The notes: generated by a model from the sequence alone, not told the origin. A stretch of 64,000 bases of DNA from Lysobacter gummosus (GCF_001442805.1 NZ_CP011131.1:868001-932000); one strand, 5' to 3'. Shown: positions 1 to 9,050, counted from the first letter of the stretch. Translations and numbers: made by a program.

Positions 1-134
1 AGCGTCTTGCGGCGGCGCTGCGCGAGATCCCGCTCGGCTTGCTCGCGCGCGTTATCGATGATCGATTGCCGCCACAGCGGCGGCAGTTTCGACAAATCTT
101 CATCGCCGCGAGCGGCGGAACGCGAACCGGACAT
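1..134 (-). CDS. Unrecognised protein, 5' end only (runs off left edge)
   Basis: Only the first 44 codons are visible and the gene continues past the left edge. It starts MSGSRSAARGDEDLSKLPP and goes on with a charged, probably helical stretch (WRQSIIDNAREQAERD, then RRRK). AGGGGA lies a few bases upstream of the ATG and supports this start. No signal peptide or membrane segment is visible in the part present. I do not recognise the family, and no function can be given from this fragment. The reading frame is open to the edge and codon use looks like that of real genes here. Confidence 0.6.
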   Translation of the reverse strand, partial: MSGSRSAARGDEDLSKLPPLWRQSIIDNAREQAERDLAQRRRKT

Positions 135-900
135 GGAATCCCCTGGAGTGTGTGTTGAAAACGGCTGCATGACGGTCCGGCGGCTTGCGCGCGCGCAGGC
201 ATGCCAAAACGCGCGGGCCGCTGTTCCGGCGGGTGCCCAGACGCGCCAAGTCAGCCCCAACCCGTGGTTGCGGCCGCAGCCCGGCCTCGATCGCAGCGAC
301 GGTGCATGCATCGCGCGCGCAAGAGACATGCGAAGCGCATGAGCACCCGCCGATTATCTGAACTGCAATACATTTTTGCCCGGAACGCAGTCACGATGCG
401 CGCAGTTCGCCGCCGTCCGCGGCGCCAATCCGCTCTGCACGCGCGCCATCGACCCGCCGAACGATGTTGATCCTGGAACGCGCGTTTGACTGGCGCCTGC
501 GGCAGTCCGCGCTGTCTCGCCTGCTGCTGTGCGGCCGGCCCGGCCCTGGCGTCGCCCAGCGCCTGCATCGGTCCGGCAACGTCCTGCTATCCGAATACCT
601 TGGCGCATTCCGAAAGACGCGATCCACGCCGCTGATAACCTGCGCGGCAAGCTCGCCTGGAAGCGGCAGGAGATCGTGTCGGAAATGCACCGGCGATCAA
701 TTCCCAGAACACGGCGCGAAATCCCAAATGGGGCCGCTACCGTCGTCTAGCATCAAGGCGTAGCCGACAAGAATGCTGCTTCATGCTTCGATGGTTCCGG
801 CCGCTGGCCGGCGACATGAAAAATATACAAGGATGCCCACTTGAGCCCGGCCACAACGCGCTCATTGCTGGCTTGCATCCACGAGCGACGGAGACACGAC
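135..900. other. Intergenic region, no gene recognised
   Basis: About 770 bases between the divergent partial gene on the left and the GTG start at 901. Frames on both strands are open for up to about 100 codons, but they are arginine-rich, low-complexity translations typical of high-GC shadow frames, and none has a convincing start or a recognisable motif. It presumably contains both divergent promoters. I see no terminator or strong palindrome. Confidence 0.5.
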
Positions 901-1449
901 GTGGACAAGAATGAGATGGTCAAGGGCTTTTCTCAGAATGATGCCGTGGTGATCCTGAAGACGAACGGAGGGACGATCCAGGGATATCTGTCAAAAATCG
1001 ATCTGGCGCAAGACTGCTTCGTCATTCAAGTGGCTGTCTACATCGGCCTTGACGGAAAAGTCGAGCGCCAGGACCTTGTCGAGTGCAAGTTCGGCGACGT
1101 CGACACCATCAGCAAATTCGGTAATGAGCCAAAAAATCCACCCACTTTCGACACTGTTCTCAAGCAGTATCCGATCGGCAAGTACCTGATGATCTGGGGC
1201 AAGCACGACAGCTCCACCAGCCCGACGATCGAGCAAGGAGTGTTGAAGAGCATCAACTGGGATAAGCGCACGCTCGTGCTGCACAGCATCACCTACGATC
1301 AGGACCGAACGGTGAATATCGGTCGGATCAGCTTCATCGACGATACCCGCAGCGGACCCGGTGCCGTGGCGTCCGCGCAAACATCGGATTGGCATCTCAG
1401 GCCCGACGGAGCTTGGTACCGGGGCGAGCAGAAATACGCAAGCTCGTAA
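901..1449 (+). CDS. Hypothetical protein with Sm-like beta N-terminus
   Basis: A 182-residue soluble protein of unknown function. GTG at 901 is preferred because GGAG (890-893) lies seven bases upstream; a TTG 60 bases earlier would lengthen it without a good ribosome-binding site. The N-terminal stretch around residues 8-35 (AVVILKTNGGTIQGYLSKID) has the look of a small beta-barrel, as in Sm/LSm-type folds: short strands, a GG turn, then a second beta unit. That is only a fold impression. The C-terminal half repeats a similar pattern (YLMIWGKHDSS, then VLKSINWDKRTLVLHS). No signal peptide or membrane helix. It is alone on this strand. Confidence 0.7.
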   Translation: MDKNEMVKGFSQNDAVVILKTNGGTIQGYLSKIDLAQDCFVIQVAVYIGLDGKVERQDLVECKFGDVDTISKFGNEPKNPPTFDTVLKQYPIGKYLMIWGKHDSSTSPTIEQGVLKSINWDKRTLVLHSITYDQDRTVNIGRISFIDDTRSGPGAVASAQTSDWHLRPDGAWYRGEQKYASS

Positions 1450-1624
1450 CTCTTCGGCAACCGCTCCTTCAACCGCCGTTCGCAGGCTTCGCGTTCGCCG
1501 CGATCGCAGCCGACCTTGCGGCGACCAGCGCGACTTCGAGCTGCCGCAGCCATCGTGCCGGCACGGTCGTCTAAGTCGCAGCGGCATCGCCGGCTCGTGC
1601 GATGCCACGCGCACGGGCCGACGA

Positions 1625-2296
1625 CTACGGCGCCGGCGATGAAGCCCCGGCCGACGCAGCCTGCCGAAATGCCGCCAGTTGCGCTTGAAACGCGCGCTGA
1701 TAGGCGGGTCGCGCGGTCGCGCGGGCGACGAAGGCGGCGAGGTTCGAAAACTCGTCCACGATGCCGGAGCTTTGCAGCCGCAGCAGCACCGTCACCATCA
1801 GCAGGTCGCCCGCGCTGAAATCGCCGTCCAGCCAGTCGGCATCGCCGAGGCGGCCGGAAAGCTCGCCAAGCCGCCGGCGCACGCGCTCATCCAGGACCGC
1901 CTGCCGTTGCGCGTACCAGGTCTCCTCGCGCTCGACAAGCCAAGCCATGGAGCGTTCGACGATGGGCGGTTCCACGGTATTGAGCGCGGCGAACATCCAG
2001 GCGATGGCGCGCATGCGCGCGTTCGCATCGGTCGGCAGCAGGCCCGCGTGGCGCTCGGCGAGATGGAGCACGATCGCGCCGGACTCGAACAGCGCGAGAT
2101 CGCCATCCTCATACGTCGGAATCTGTCCGAAAGGATGCAGCGCCAGATGCTCGGGCTGCTTCATGTCGCGGAAGGAAAGGAAGCGGACCTCGTAGGCTTG
2201 CCCGACTTCTTCAAGCGCCCAGCGAATGCGCATGTCGCGCGCCAGTCCCTTACCGCGGTCGGGCGAGCATTCGAATGCGGTGATGATCGGGGTCAT
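1625..2296 (-). CDS. Glutathione S-transferase family protein
   Basis: A 223-residue cytosolic GST-fold protein, predicted to conjugate or bind glutathione. An N-terminal thioredoxin-like domain (about residues 1-85) carries the typical glutathione-site segment QIPTYEDGDLALFESGAI, with cis-Pro and the Glu-Ser pair. A helical C-terminal domain follows to about residue 205, then a short Ala/Ser/Pro tail. The ATG at 2296 begins MTPIITAFECSPDRGKG, as expected for the family; in-frame codons further upstream translate to unrelated low-complexity sequence and are excluded. Substrate is unknown. It is transcribed divergently from the gene at 2634. Confidence 0.88.
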   Translation of the reverse strand: MTPIITAFECSPDRGKGLARDMRIRWALEEVGQAYEVRFLSFRDMKQPEHLALHPFGQIPTYEDGDLALFESGAIVLHLAERHAGLLPTDANARMRAIAWMFAALNTVEPPIVERSMAWLVEREETWYAQRQAVLDERVRRRLGELSGRLGDADWLDGDFSAGDLLMVTVLLRLQSSGIVDEFSNLAAFVARATARPAYQRAFQAQLAAFRQAASAGASSPAP

Positions 2297-2633
2297 TGGG
2301 TCTGCTCCAGTTGATTCGAAGTCGTCAGTGCGCGTTACGCGGTTCATCGCAGAAGGCGGTCCGTGGTTGAGCCGGCCGAGCGTTTCGGACTCGCCTGCAC
2401 AGGCCAATGGCCCGCCTTTCCTGTTTAGACGAATGGCGGGACTGGAAATCGACAAGCGTCCAGGCATCATCGGTTCCGCGGCCGCACAGTCGGCGGGGCA
2501 GGTGTCGTTCAACGTGCAAGGTGCTCGGCCGTTTCGAACGGCATCCCCGTCTCGGCTATGGTGGCGAAGCGCGATGCGCGCGCGGCGGTATTTGTGAGCC
2601 GCACCTGCCCACCCTTGATCGAGACGCCAGCAC
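2297..2633. other. Intergenic region between divergent genes
   Basis: About 340 bases separating the GST gene (leftward) from the substrate-binding-like gene (rightward). Both promoters should lie here. No coding region, terminator or convincing palindrome was recognised. Confidence 0.5.
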
Positions 2634-3746
2634 ATGAATACCCCGCCTTCGCCATCCGGAGCGCAGCGAACCGACGGATCAACCGTCCGGATCGGCGCGC
2701 TGGTTCCGCTGACCCGGCCGGGTTGGGTCGAGGCGGGGCGGCACTTGCTCGCGGGACTCGAACTGGCGGTTCGCGATGCCAACGACAATGGTGGGATCGT
2801 CGGAAGACCTCTCGAACTGATCGTTCGCGACACCGCGGCCGATCCGCAGCGGGCCATGGCGGCCGTGGACGAACTGGCGGATCTGGGCGTGGCGGCGTTG
2901 GCCGGGGAGTATCACAGCGTCGTCGCTCGCTCGGTCGCGGCCAGGGCCGACGCCCTGCGCCTGCCGTTCCTGTGTTCGTCGGCGGTGCTCGACGCGTTGA
3001 CCGAACAGCCGACGCAATGGGTTGCGCGCCTCGCCCCGGCGCAGTCCCGCGGCTGGCGGATCTACGCCGATTTCCTCCTCAACGCGGGCCACAGCCGGAT
3101 CGCCGTGGCCATCGCGCCGAGCGTCTACTGGGCATCGGGCGTCCGCATTCTGCGCGATTGCCTCGCTCCATCCGGCGGCAGCGTCGTCGAACTCGACATC
3201 AGCGCGCTCACCGCCGCGCAGGTGTGCGAGCAAGTCGTCGCCCATGACGCGACCGCTTTGCTGCTTCTGGTCGGCTACCCGGAACCGGCCGTGTCGATCG
3301 TCAGGTCGGTTCGCAGCGATCCGCGCCTGATGCAGCTGATGCTGGGCGCTCCGGCCGGGCAACCGGAGTTCGCCGAATGGGCGAGTCTGCTCGGCGTCGC
3401 CGGCGCCGCGATCCCCTTCTTGCGCTACCTGCCGGAGCGTTTCAGCCCGTTGGGTGAGCGAGTCGAAACGGCCCTGCGCGAGCGGCTGGCCGAAGCGCCG
3501 TCCTTCGTCGCTTTCGAGGGCTACGACACGATCGCCGTCCTCGCCGATGTGCTGCGATCCCACGGCACGGACTGGGCGCGCATCGCCGAAGCCTGGCCGC
3601 AGGTTGACGTCGAAGGCACCCGCGGGCGGATTCGGTTCGCGCGCGCGCCGGGCATCAGCGTTTGGCAATGGGCTTGGGCACCGATTCAAGTCGTGGATCG
3701 AGATCCGGCGGAACCGGAGCGGTTTCGGATACGCCACGCCGGCTGA
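2634..3746 (+). CDS. Periplasmic-binding-protein-fold protein lacking a signal peptide
   Basis: A 370-residue protein of the branched-chain amino-acid/amide-binding type I periplasmic-binding-protein fold (Peripla_BP_6-like). The opening beta strand RIGALVPLTRPGWVEAG, the glycine-rich NDNGGIVGRPLELIVRD and the later FEGYDTIAVLADVLR are characteristic. Transporter receptors of this fold need a signal peptide. This one starts MNTPPSPSGAQRTDGSTV with no hydrophobic segment, and no permease or ATPase gene is adjacent. It may therefore be a cytosolic sensor, as AmiC is for amide regulation. The ribosome-binding site is weak. Ligand unknown. Confidence 0.82.
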   Translation: MNTPPSPSGAQRTDGSTVRIGALVPLTRPGWVEAGRHLLAGLELAVRDANDNGGIVGRPLELIVRDTAADPQRAMAAVDELADLGVAALAGEYHSVVARSVAARADALRLPFLCSSAVLDALTEQPTQWVARLAPAQSRGWRIYADFLLNAGHSRIAVAIAPSVYWASGVRILRDCLAPSGGSVVELDISALTAAQVCEQVVAHDATALLLLVGYPEPAVSIVRSVRSDPRLMQLMLGAPAGQPEFAEWASLLGVAGAAIPFLRYLPERFSPLGERVETALRERLAEAPSFVAFEGYDTIAVLADVLRSHGTDWARIAEAWPQVDVEGTRGRIRFARAPGISVWQWAWAPIQVVDRDPAEPERFRIRHAG

Positions 3747-3907
3747 GCGTGCGCGGCTCCGGCCGAGCACTTCGAAGATTTCGTCTGCTGGGTTTCCAGC
3801 TGAACCGGCGACCTGATCGTGGGCGCCGACGCGGCGCCACGCCTGCGCTGGCCGCTGGACTGCGCTTGGCAGATAATCGAAATCCATCACACCTATAGGG
3901 GGTAGGT

Positions 3908-4312
3908 ATGGATCTGAGCAACGTCACGTTCAATTCGAATCACAAACTCGAAGCGGCCGCGAAAGACGCGACCATGGGCTTGCGGCTTTTGGCGCTCGCC
4001 TTCTTCGCGAGCATCGCCGCCACCAGTCTCGGGATATCCGTGGCCGAGCTCGACCTGCCCGGGTATTTCGCCTGGTTGAGCACGGGGCTGTCGGTGGCGG
4101 CTTTCGTGGCCGGGGCCTACGGCAGCTATCTGGCCGCGAGCGCATTGGACTGGTCGGGCTTCATCACGGGCGTGATCGTGCTGTCCATGTTCATCCCGTT
4201 TCTCCGGCTCATCTGCATGATCGTGTTGCTGTCGTTCTCCGTGAGCCTGATCAAGAAGGCGGGCTATCGGGTGTCGCTGTTCGGTCCGTTGCGCAAGCGG
4301 GCGACGGCCTGA
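3908..4312 (+). CDS. Small inner-membrane protein of unknown function
   Basis: A 134-residue protein with about three hydrophobic segments (residues roughly 22-44, 52-77 and 85-115) and a basic C-terminus (LRKRATA), so an integral inner-membrane protein is likely. A G-rich run (GGGGGTAGG) just upstream of the ATG may serve as the ribosome-binding site. It converges on the lipoprotein gene at 4356; the 40-base gap holds a GC-rich inverted repeat (ccgccggc/gccggcgg) without a T tract. No family recognised. Confidence 0.75.
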   Translation: MDLSNVTFNSNHKLEAAAKDATMGLRLLALAFFASIAATSLGISVAELDLPGYFAWLSTGLSVAAFVAGAYGSYLAASALDWSGFITGVIVLSMFIPFLRLICMIVLLSFSVSLIKKAGYRVSLFGPLRKRATA

Positions 4313-4355
4313 GCGTGCGTCCGCCGGCTCGCGTCGCGGGCCGGCGGTACGGTAG

Positions 4356-4691
4356 CTACTCACCCGGATGAACGCTTGCGCTACCGGTTTTCCTGTCAAC
4401 GGCGACCAGGAAACTGCAGCCGGGCGGGGGCGGGCTTGGGGCGCACAGATAAACGAACAGCCATTGCTTGCCATCGCCACTCGTGGAATCGCCGAAGGTA
4501 TCCAGCGTGTACCGCCGGAGGTCATAGCCGTGTTTTTCCGCGGCTTTCCGGCTTATCTCAAGCGCCTGGCTTTCGCTGATCCCGGTGTCCGATCTGCCTT
4601 TTTCGCGGTCGTTTTTCGAGCAGCCAAGAAATAGCAGCAAGGCCGCTACGACCAGGACGCGTTTCCAAAGAGATAGGTTTCGTCCCAGCAT
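4356..4691 (-). CDS. Small lipoprotein
   Basis: A 111-residue predicted lipoprotein. The start at 4691 is chosen because a perfect AGGAGG (4697-4702) precedes it; a longer in-frame start at 4757 would hide the signal peptide. The N-terminus MLGRNLSLWKRVLVVAALL is a signal peptide ending in the lipobox LFLGC. The mature part has an ALEISRKAAEKHGYDLRRY helix followed by beta strands with two cysteines (LCAPSPPPPGC), which may form a disulfide. The layout resembles small PepSY-like or YcfJ-size lipoproteins, but no family can be named. It follows the DUF4265 gene by 37 bases on the same strand. Confidence 0.78.
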   Translation of the reverse strand: MLGRNLSLWKRVLVVAALLLFLGCSKNDREKGRSDTGISESQALEISRKAAEKHGYDLRRYTLDTFGDSTSGDGKQWLFVYLCAPSPPPPGCSFLVAVDRKTGSASVHPGE

Positions 4692-4728
4692 GCAGCCCTC
4701 CTGAAGCCGCGCCGACCCGAACGCATTG

Positions 4729-5157
4729 TCAGACCTGCGAGCCATAGATTTCCTCATAGGTGGGATCGGCGTGCTCCCATTCCAGGCCCGACTGGATCAG
4801 CAGTTCCGTAGCAGACGTCAGCTCCACATCGGCGGGCACATCGATGCCGATGAAGCTGGGGACGGCGCCTTCGTACTTGCATCCCAATTCGACCAAGGCA
4901 TCCAGAAGCGTCTTTGGAACCGGGCCGTCGGAACGCACGCGCAGTGTCCGATATCCGGATTTGATGATGACGCGATCGAAGTGAAGCTCGCCGTCGCGGT
5001 CGATGGCGGAGACAATGTCCTGATACGACACGCCGTATTGATGCCACGGCGTGTTGTCGAGTTTGTAACGTCCCTTGCCCAGGTCGAATGCCCAGAGTGT
5101 TTCGACGTCGCCGTCGAAGTCGGTAAATGCGATTTTGGTCAGAGGCAGGTCTGTCAT
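4729..5157 (-). CDS. DUF4265-like protein
   Basis: A 142-residue cytosolic protein. The central part (VETLWAFDLGKGRYKLDN, then YGVSYQDIV, and later SGYRTLRV) matches my recollection of the DUF4265 pattern: an 'E-x-LWA ... Y-L-N-x-P ... YGVS-x-D-V ... SG-x-T-x-RV' series. DUF4265 proteins are small, often solitary, and sometimes next to polymorphic toxin systems, but their role is unknown. It is probably co-transcribed with the lipoprotein downstream at 4356. Confidence 0.75.
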   Translation of the reverse strand: MTDLPLTKIAFTDFDGDVETLWAFDLGKGRYKLDNTPWHQYGVSYQDIVSAIDRDGELHFDRVIIKSGYRTLRVRSDGPVPKTLLDALVELGCKYEGAVPSFIGIDVPADVELTSATELLIQSGLEWEHADPTYEEIYGSQV

Positions 5158-5386
5158 CGCAGGTCACGCAAATGTTGAACCGGGCGGCGAGTCGGCCAGC
5201 CGATCGGCCTATGAAAGCAACTCGCTGGACGGCAGGATTCTGGCACAGGCCGATTGCCCGCGTTCGAAAATGTCTGCGCCAGGTGAAGATTCCTGTGCAC
5301 TGGCCGACGTCCGGCATCCTGCATTTCGCGTCCAGCCAGCTTCCTTTCGCTACCCTGAGCCGTCACCTTGCGAAGAGGAGGTCCGT

Positions 5387-5668
5387 ATGTCCGCCGACAC
5401 CAAGACGCCGTTGGATCACGTCAACGCGACGTTGAATCAGCTCAAGGAAATGCGCCATTACTCCAAGAACTACGTGGAGCAGTTGACTGCGCAGTGGCTG
5501 CTGTTCGACGGGGAACTGTCGAAGTTGAAGCAGGCCGAGCGGATCGAGGAACTGATGACGCGGCAGGGCGAGTTGTACGACGCCCTGGACGCGGAGATCG
5601 CCGAGCTGGAGGAAGTGGCGGTTTCGTTGCAGCCGGTTTCCGATGAGGCGGCCGGGACGGTGCATTAG
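5387..5668 (+). CDS. Small helical coiled-coil protein
   Basis: A 93-residue, almost entirely helical, acidic protein of unknown function. The ATG at 5387 is chosen over an upstream in-frame start because AGAGGAGG (about 5374-5381) precedes it closely. Heptad-like leucine/alanine spacing runs from about residue 12 to 80 (NQLKEMRHYSKNYVEQL ... ELYDALDAEIAELEEVA). No membrane segment or signal peptide. A rho-independent terminator lies 50 bases downstream. Confidence 0.75.
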   Translation: MSADTKTPLDHVNATLNQLKEMRHYSKNYVEQLTAQWLLFDGELSKLKQAERIEELMTRQGELYDALDAEIAELEEVAVSLQPVSDEAAGTVH

Positions 5669-5718
5669 TCCGCCGGGTGCGGCAACGGTTTGCGCGGCCG
5701 CTGCAGGCAGAAACGATA

Positions 5719-5752
5719 AGGCCGGGAGAACTCAGTTCTCCCGGCCTTTTTC
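5719..5752 (+). terminator. Rho-independent terminator
   Basis: A perfect 13-base stem (aaggccgggagaa with its complement) around a 4-6-base loop, followed by TTTTTCTT. It terminates the small coiled-coil gene ending at 5668. Confidence 0.88.
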
Positions 5753-5872
5753 TTGCGAAGCGATGGGGGTTGGCGCTTCCAGGATCGTCCTGTCATATCG
5801 GGGGTTCACTGTTCGGCCGATACGGACATCGGCTGTTATCCACGGATCGATAAAAGGTTCAGGGGCGACTAC

Positions 5873-6805
5873 ATGCAAATGGACGATGCGGTTTGGAACC
5901 TGATGCTCGCAGCCATCGGGCAGCGGATCGACAGTCCGCAGGGACTGGCGCTGGTCGAGGCGATCGGCGCCAAGCCGCTGCGCGCGGTGACTCCGCAGAA
6001 CTTTTCCGATTACACCCAGGTCAAGTCGCTGGGCATCACCGTGTCGGCGACGCCGATTCCGAAGTATCGGGCGTACTGGCCGGAGCGCAGGGAGAAGCGG
6101 GCCTACGTGAACTACATCCACAAGATCGAGCTCACGCCGCCTTACTCGGGCCGTTTGCCCGAGGGCATGCATTGGGGCATCACCCGGCCGGAGCTCGATG
6201 CCATCGCCGCGTTCGAACTGCGCGGATCGCGCGCGATTCCGTACTGGAACTTCGAGGCGCCCGCGCCTGACGTCGAACTCACGGCATGCACGTCGATCAA
6301 TGCCTTGTTCCCGCAGGAGCACGCTGCCGCCGACCGGATCCTGATCGAGCTGGCCACCGAGCACGACTTCATTTCCGCTTATGAAGCGTATGAAGTCAGC
6401 AAGCCGCTGGTATACGTCGAGGACGCGTTCTTCACCGTGTGGTGCGCGTTGAACGGCGTGCTGGATGAAACCAGGTTCACGGCGGAGGTGGTCCGGCCCT
6501 TGCGCGAGCGGTCCGTCAGCCCGCTGGCCTTCCTGCACGGCGCGTGCGGCCGTCTGCTCTGGAGCGACGACGTTCGCCCGCCCTTCCTGGAGTTCATGTG
6601 GACGTACTACATGGGCATGCGTCTGCCCGATGAGCAGCAATGGGTGGCCGACATCAAGACGGTGTTCGGCGCCTCCAATCATTTCAAGGACGACTCTGCG
6701 CAGATGACGCAAGACGATTGGCGGAACTACGACCTGATCGCGCCGCACATCGCGGATCGATTCGCGCAATGGCAACGCGGCGAACTCAAGGTGCGCGGCA
6801 AGTAA
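5873..6805 (+). CDS. Hypothetical protein, 310 residues
   Basis: A soluble protein with no recognised family. ATG at 5873 (MQMDDAVWNLMLAAIGQRI) is preferred; a longer in-frame start overlaps the upstream terminator and translates to non-protein-like sequence. AGGGGC lies about eight bases upstream. The sequence is tryptophan- and tyrosine-rich (RAYWPERREKRAYVNYIHK; MWTYYMGMRLPDEQQW), resembling proteins found beside contact-dependent toxin systems, though no immunity family can be named. It converges on purD, with a bidirectional terminator between. Confidence 0.75.
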   Translation: MQMDDAVWNLMLAAIGQRIDSPQGLALVEAIGAKPLRAVTPQNFSDYTQVKSLGITVSATPIPKYRAYWPERREKRAYVNYIHKIELTPPYSGRLPEGMHWGITRPELDAIAAFELRGSRAIPYWNFEAPAPDVELTACTSINALFPQEHAAADRILIELATEHDFISAYEAYEVSKPLVYVEDAFFTVWCALNGVLDETRFTAEVVRPLRERSVSPLAFLHGACGRLLWSDDVRPPFLEFMWTYYMGMRLPDEQQWVADIKTVFGASNHFKDDSAQMTQDDWRNYDLIAPHIADRFAQWQRGELKVRGK

Positions 6806-6829
6806 CGGCGGCGCTCGCGCCCTGAAATG

Positions 6830-6865
6830 AAAACGGCCGGGAGCCTCGCGCCCTCCGGCCGTTTT
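6830..6865. terminator. Bidirectional rho-independent terminator
   Basis: Stem aaaacggccgg/ccggccgtttt around a 14-base loop between the convergent genes ending at 6805 (plus) and 6890 (minus, purD). The A run on the left and T run on the right let it work in both directions. Confidence 0.85.
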
Positions 6866-6889
6866 GGTTTTCGAAGCGGCCGGCTGCCC

Positions 6890-8191
6890 TCAACCCGCCG
6901 CGCCTTCCCGTTCGCGCTCGATCGCGCGCCAGCCGATATCGTTGCGATGGAACTCGCCGTCCCAGTGGATCTTCCCGAGCGCGGCGTAGGCCTCGCGCTG
7001 CGCCTGGGCGACGTCGTCGCCGAGCGCGCACACGCACAGCACGCGGCCGCCGGCGGTCAGCGTTTCGCCGTTCGCGCCGAGCTTGGTGCCGGCCTGGAAG
7101 ACTTTCGCGTGCGCGGGTTGCGCCGCGTCCAGGCCGTGGATGACGTCGCCGGCCTTCGGCGTTTCCGGGTAGTTCGCCGCGGCCATCACCACGCCCAGCG
7201 AGGGGCGCGGGTTCCACTGCGCTTGCGCGCTGTCGAGTTTGCCGTCGAGCGCGGCTTCGACCAGATCGAGCAGGTCCGAGTCCAGGCGCAGCATCACCGG
7301 CTGGGTTTCCGGGTCGCCGAAGCGCACGTTGAATTCGATGACTTTCGGCGCGCCGTGCGCGTCGATCATCAGGCCGGCGTAGAGGAATCCGGTGAACGGA
7401 ACGCCGTCGGCGATCATGCCGTTCACGGTCGGCATCACCACTTCGCGCATGACGCGTTCGTGCACTTGCGGCGTCACCACGGGCGCGGGCGAGTACGCGC
7501 CCATGCCGCCGGTGTTGGGGCCGGTGTCGCCGTCGCCGACGCGCTTGTGGTCTTGCGAGGTCGCCATCGGTAGCGCGTGGCGGCCATCGACCATGGAGAT
7601 GAAGCTGGCTTCTTCGCCGTCGAGGAATTCTTCGATCACCACGCGCGCGCCGGCGGCGCCGAAGGCGTTGCCGGAGAGCATGTCGGTGACGGCGGCTTCG
7701 GCCTCGGCCAGCGTCATCGCCACGATCACGCCCTTGCCGGCGGCCAGACCGTCGGCCTTGACCACGATCGGCGCGCCTTTCTCGCGGATGTAGGCCAGCG
7801 CCGCATCGACCTGCGTGTGCACGGCGTAGTACGCGGTGGGAATGCCGTGGCGGGCCAGGAAGTCTTTCGCGTAGGCCTTGCTGCCTTCGAGCTGAGCGGC
7901 CGCGGCGGTGGGCCCGAAGATGCGCAGGCCGGCGGCGCGGAAGCGATCGACTACACCGGCGACCAAGGGCGCTTCCGGGCCGACCACGGTCAGGGCGACG
8001 TTTTCCTGGCCGACCAGTTCGAGCAGGCCGTCGATATCGGTGGCGGCGACGGCGAGGTTGCGGCATTTGCGCTCGTACGCGGTGCCGGCGTTGCCGGGCG
8101 CGACCAGCACTTCCTCGATGCGCGGCGACTGGGCGAGCTTCCAGGCCAGCGCGTGTTCGCGTCCGCCGGAACCGATTACGAGGACTTTCAT
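6890..8191 (-). CDS. purD: Phosphoribosylamine-glycine ligase (GARS)
   Basis: A 433-residue ATP-grasp enzyme of de novo purine synthesis that joins glycine to phosphoribosylamine. The start MKVLVIGSGGREHALAWKL is the canonical N-terminus. GLAAGKGVIVAMT and the metal/ATP segment FNVRFGDPETQPVM are present. Length agrees with other PurD proteins. It is the last gene of purH - membrane protein - purD on the minus strand, 82 bases after the middle gene. A shared terminator follows. Confidence 0.97.
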   Translation of the reverse strand: MKVLVIGSGGREHALAWKLAQSPRIEEVLVAPGNAGTAYERKCRNLAVAATDIDGLLELVGQENVALTVVGPEAPLVAGVVDRFRAAGLRIFGPTAAAAQLEGSKAYAKDFLARHGIPTAYYAVHTQVDAALAYIREKGAPIVVKADGLAAGKGVIVAMTLAEAEAAVTDMLSGNAFGAAGARVVIEEFLDGEEASFISMVDGRHALPMATSQDHKRVGDGDTGPNTGGMGAYSPAPVVTPQVHERVMREVVMPTVNGMIADGVPFTGFLYAGLMIDAHGAPKVIEFNVRFGDPETQPVMLRLDSDLLDLVEAALDGKLDSAQAQWNPRPSLGVVMAAANYPETPKAGDVIHGLDAAQPAHAKVFQAGTKLGANGETLTAGGRVLCVCALGDDVAQAQREAYAALGKIHWDGEFHRNDIGWRAIEREREGAAG

Positions 8192-8273
8192 GCTTGCTCC
8201 GGGGAAACGAGGGGAAGGAGTCGCGGAAGATGGATTTTACGACGGTGGAAGATGCGGAGTGGCGCTGCGGCAG

Positions 8274-9050
8274 TCAGTGAATCGTCGAACCGGCCGCGAT
8301 CATCCCATCCTTGCGCATTTGCGCGATCGCCAGATCCGCCAGGCTGTCCCACAACGGCGGCGGCAACTGATTCTTGCGTAGATTCCACAGCAGAGCGATC
8401 GACTGGAAACGGCCTTCGCGCCAGGTCAGCGTCGCGCGCCAGGACGGTTGCAGGTTCTGCGGGTCCAGCAGTTCGACGCGGTAGTTCTGTTCGCTGACGG
8501 TGTGGCCGTCGAATTTCAGATCCTGCAGCGACACGCGCAACACCGGCGCGTTGGCGTCGCGGATGGCCTGCATGGTCTGGGTCTGGTATTGCGCGGCGGC
8601 GTGGCGGTCGGATACGCGCGTGGTCTGGCCGAAGCGTTCTTCGTCGCTGCGCGCGGCCACCTCGCGGGTTTCATAACCCAGTTGCTCGAAGCGCTTGGCC
8701 AGTGCGCGCGCGACCTGCGCGGTGTAGTCGCGGCGCAGGCCGGCGCCGATCTCCAGCGCCACGTCGGGCTCGACCACCATCACCGTGACCGCGCGGCCAC
8801 CGATGCGGTAATCGCCCAGCGACTGGCTTTCCACCGCCTGCCGGCGCGAATACTGCCACGCGCCCCACACGGCCATCACCGCGATCAGCACGGCGAACAC
8901 GGTGAGCTTGCGCACCAGCGAGCGCATCAGGTTGCGACCCAGCGACGGCGTTGCGCCGGTCGCGGTGGCCGGATTCACCACCACCGGCGTCGCCCGCGGC
9001 TTGGCGCGGCCGTTCTTGCCGGAGGCATCGGATTTGGACGGATCGGACAT
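8274..9050 (-). CDS. Single-pass membrane protein between purH and purD
   Basis: A 258-residue protein of unknown function. A polar, Lys/Ala/Thr-rich cytoplasmic tail (residues 1-45) is followed by one transmembrane helix (about 48-66, LTVFAVLIAVMAVWGAW) and a soluble, mostly periplasmic domain of about 190 residues. That domain has alpha/beta character (VTVMVVEPDVALEIGAGLRR) and a tryptophan-rich end. It sits 46 bases after purH and 82 before purD on the same strand, so it is probably co-transcribed with them. Nothing in it suggests a purine enzyme. Confidence 0.82.
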   Translation of the reverse strand: MSDPSKSDASGKNGRAKPRATPVVVNPATATGATPSLGRNLMRSLVRKLTVFAVLIAVMAVWGAWQYSRRQAVESQSLGDYRIGGRAVTVMVVEPDVALEIGAGLRRDYTAQVARALAKRFEQLGYETREVAARSDEERFGQTTRVSDRHAAAQYQTQTMQAIRDANAPVLRVSLQDLKFDGHTVSEQNYRVELLDPQNLQPSWRATLTWREGRFQSIALLWNLRKNQLPPPLWDSLADLAIAQMRKDGMIAAGSTIH

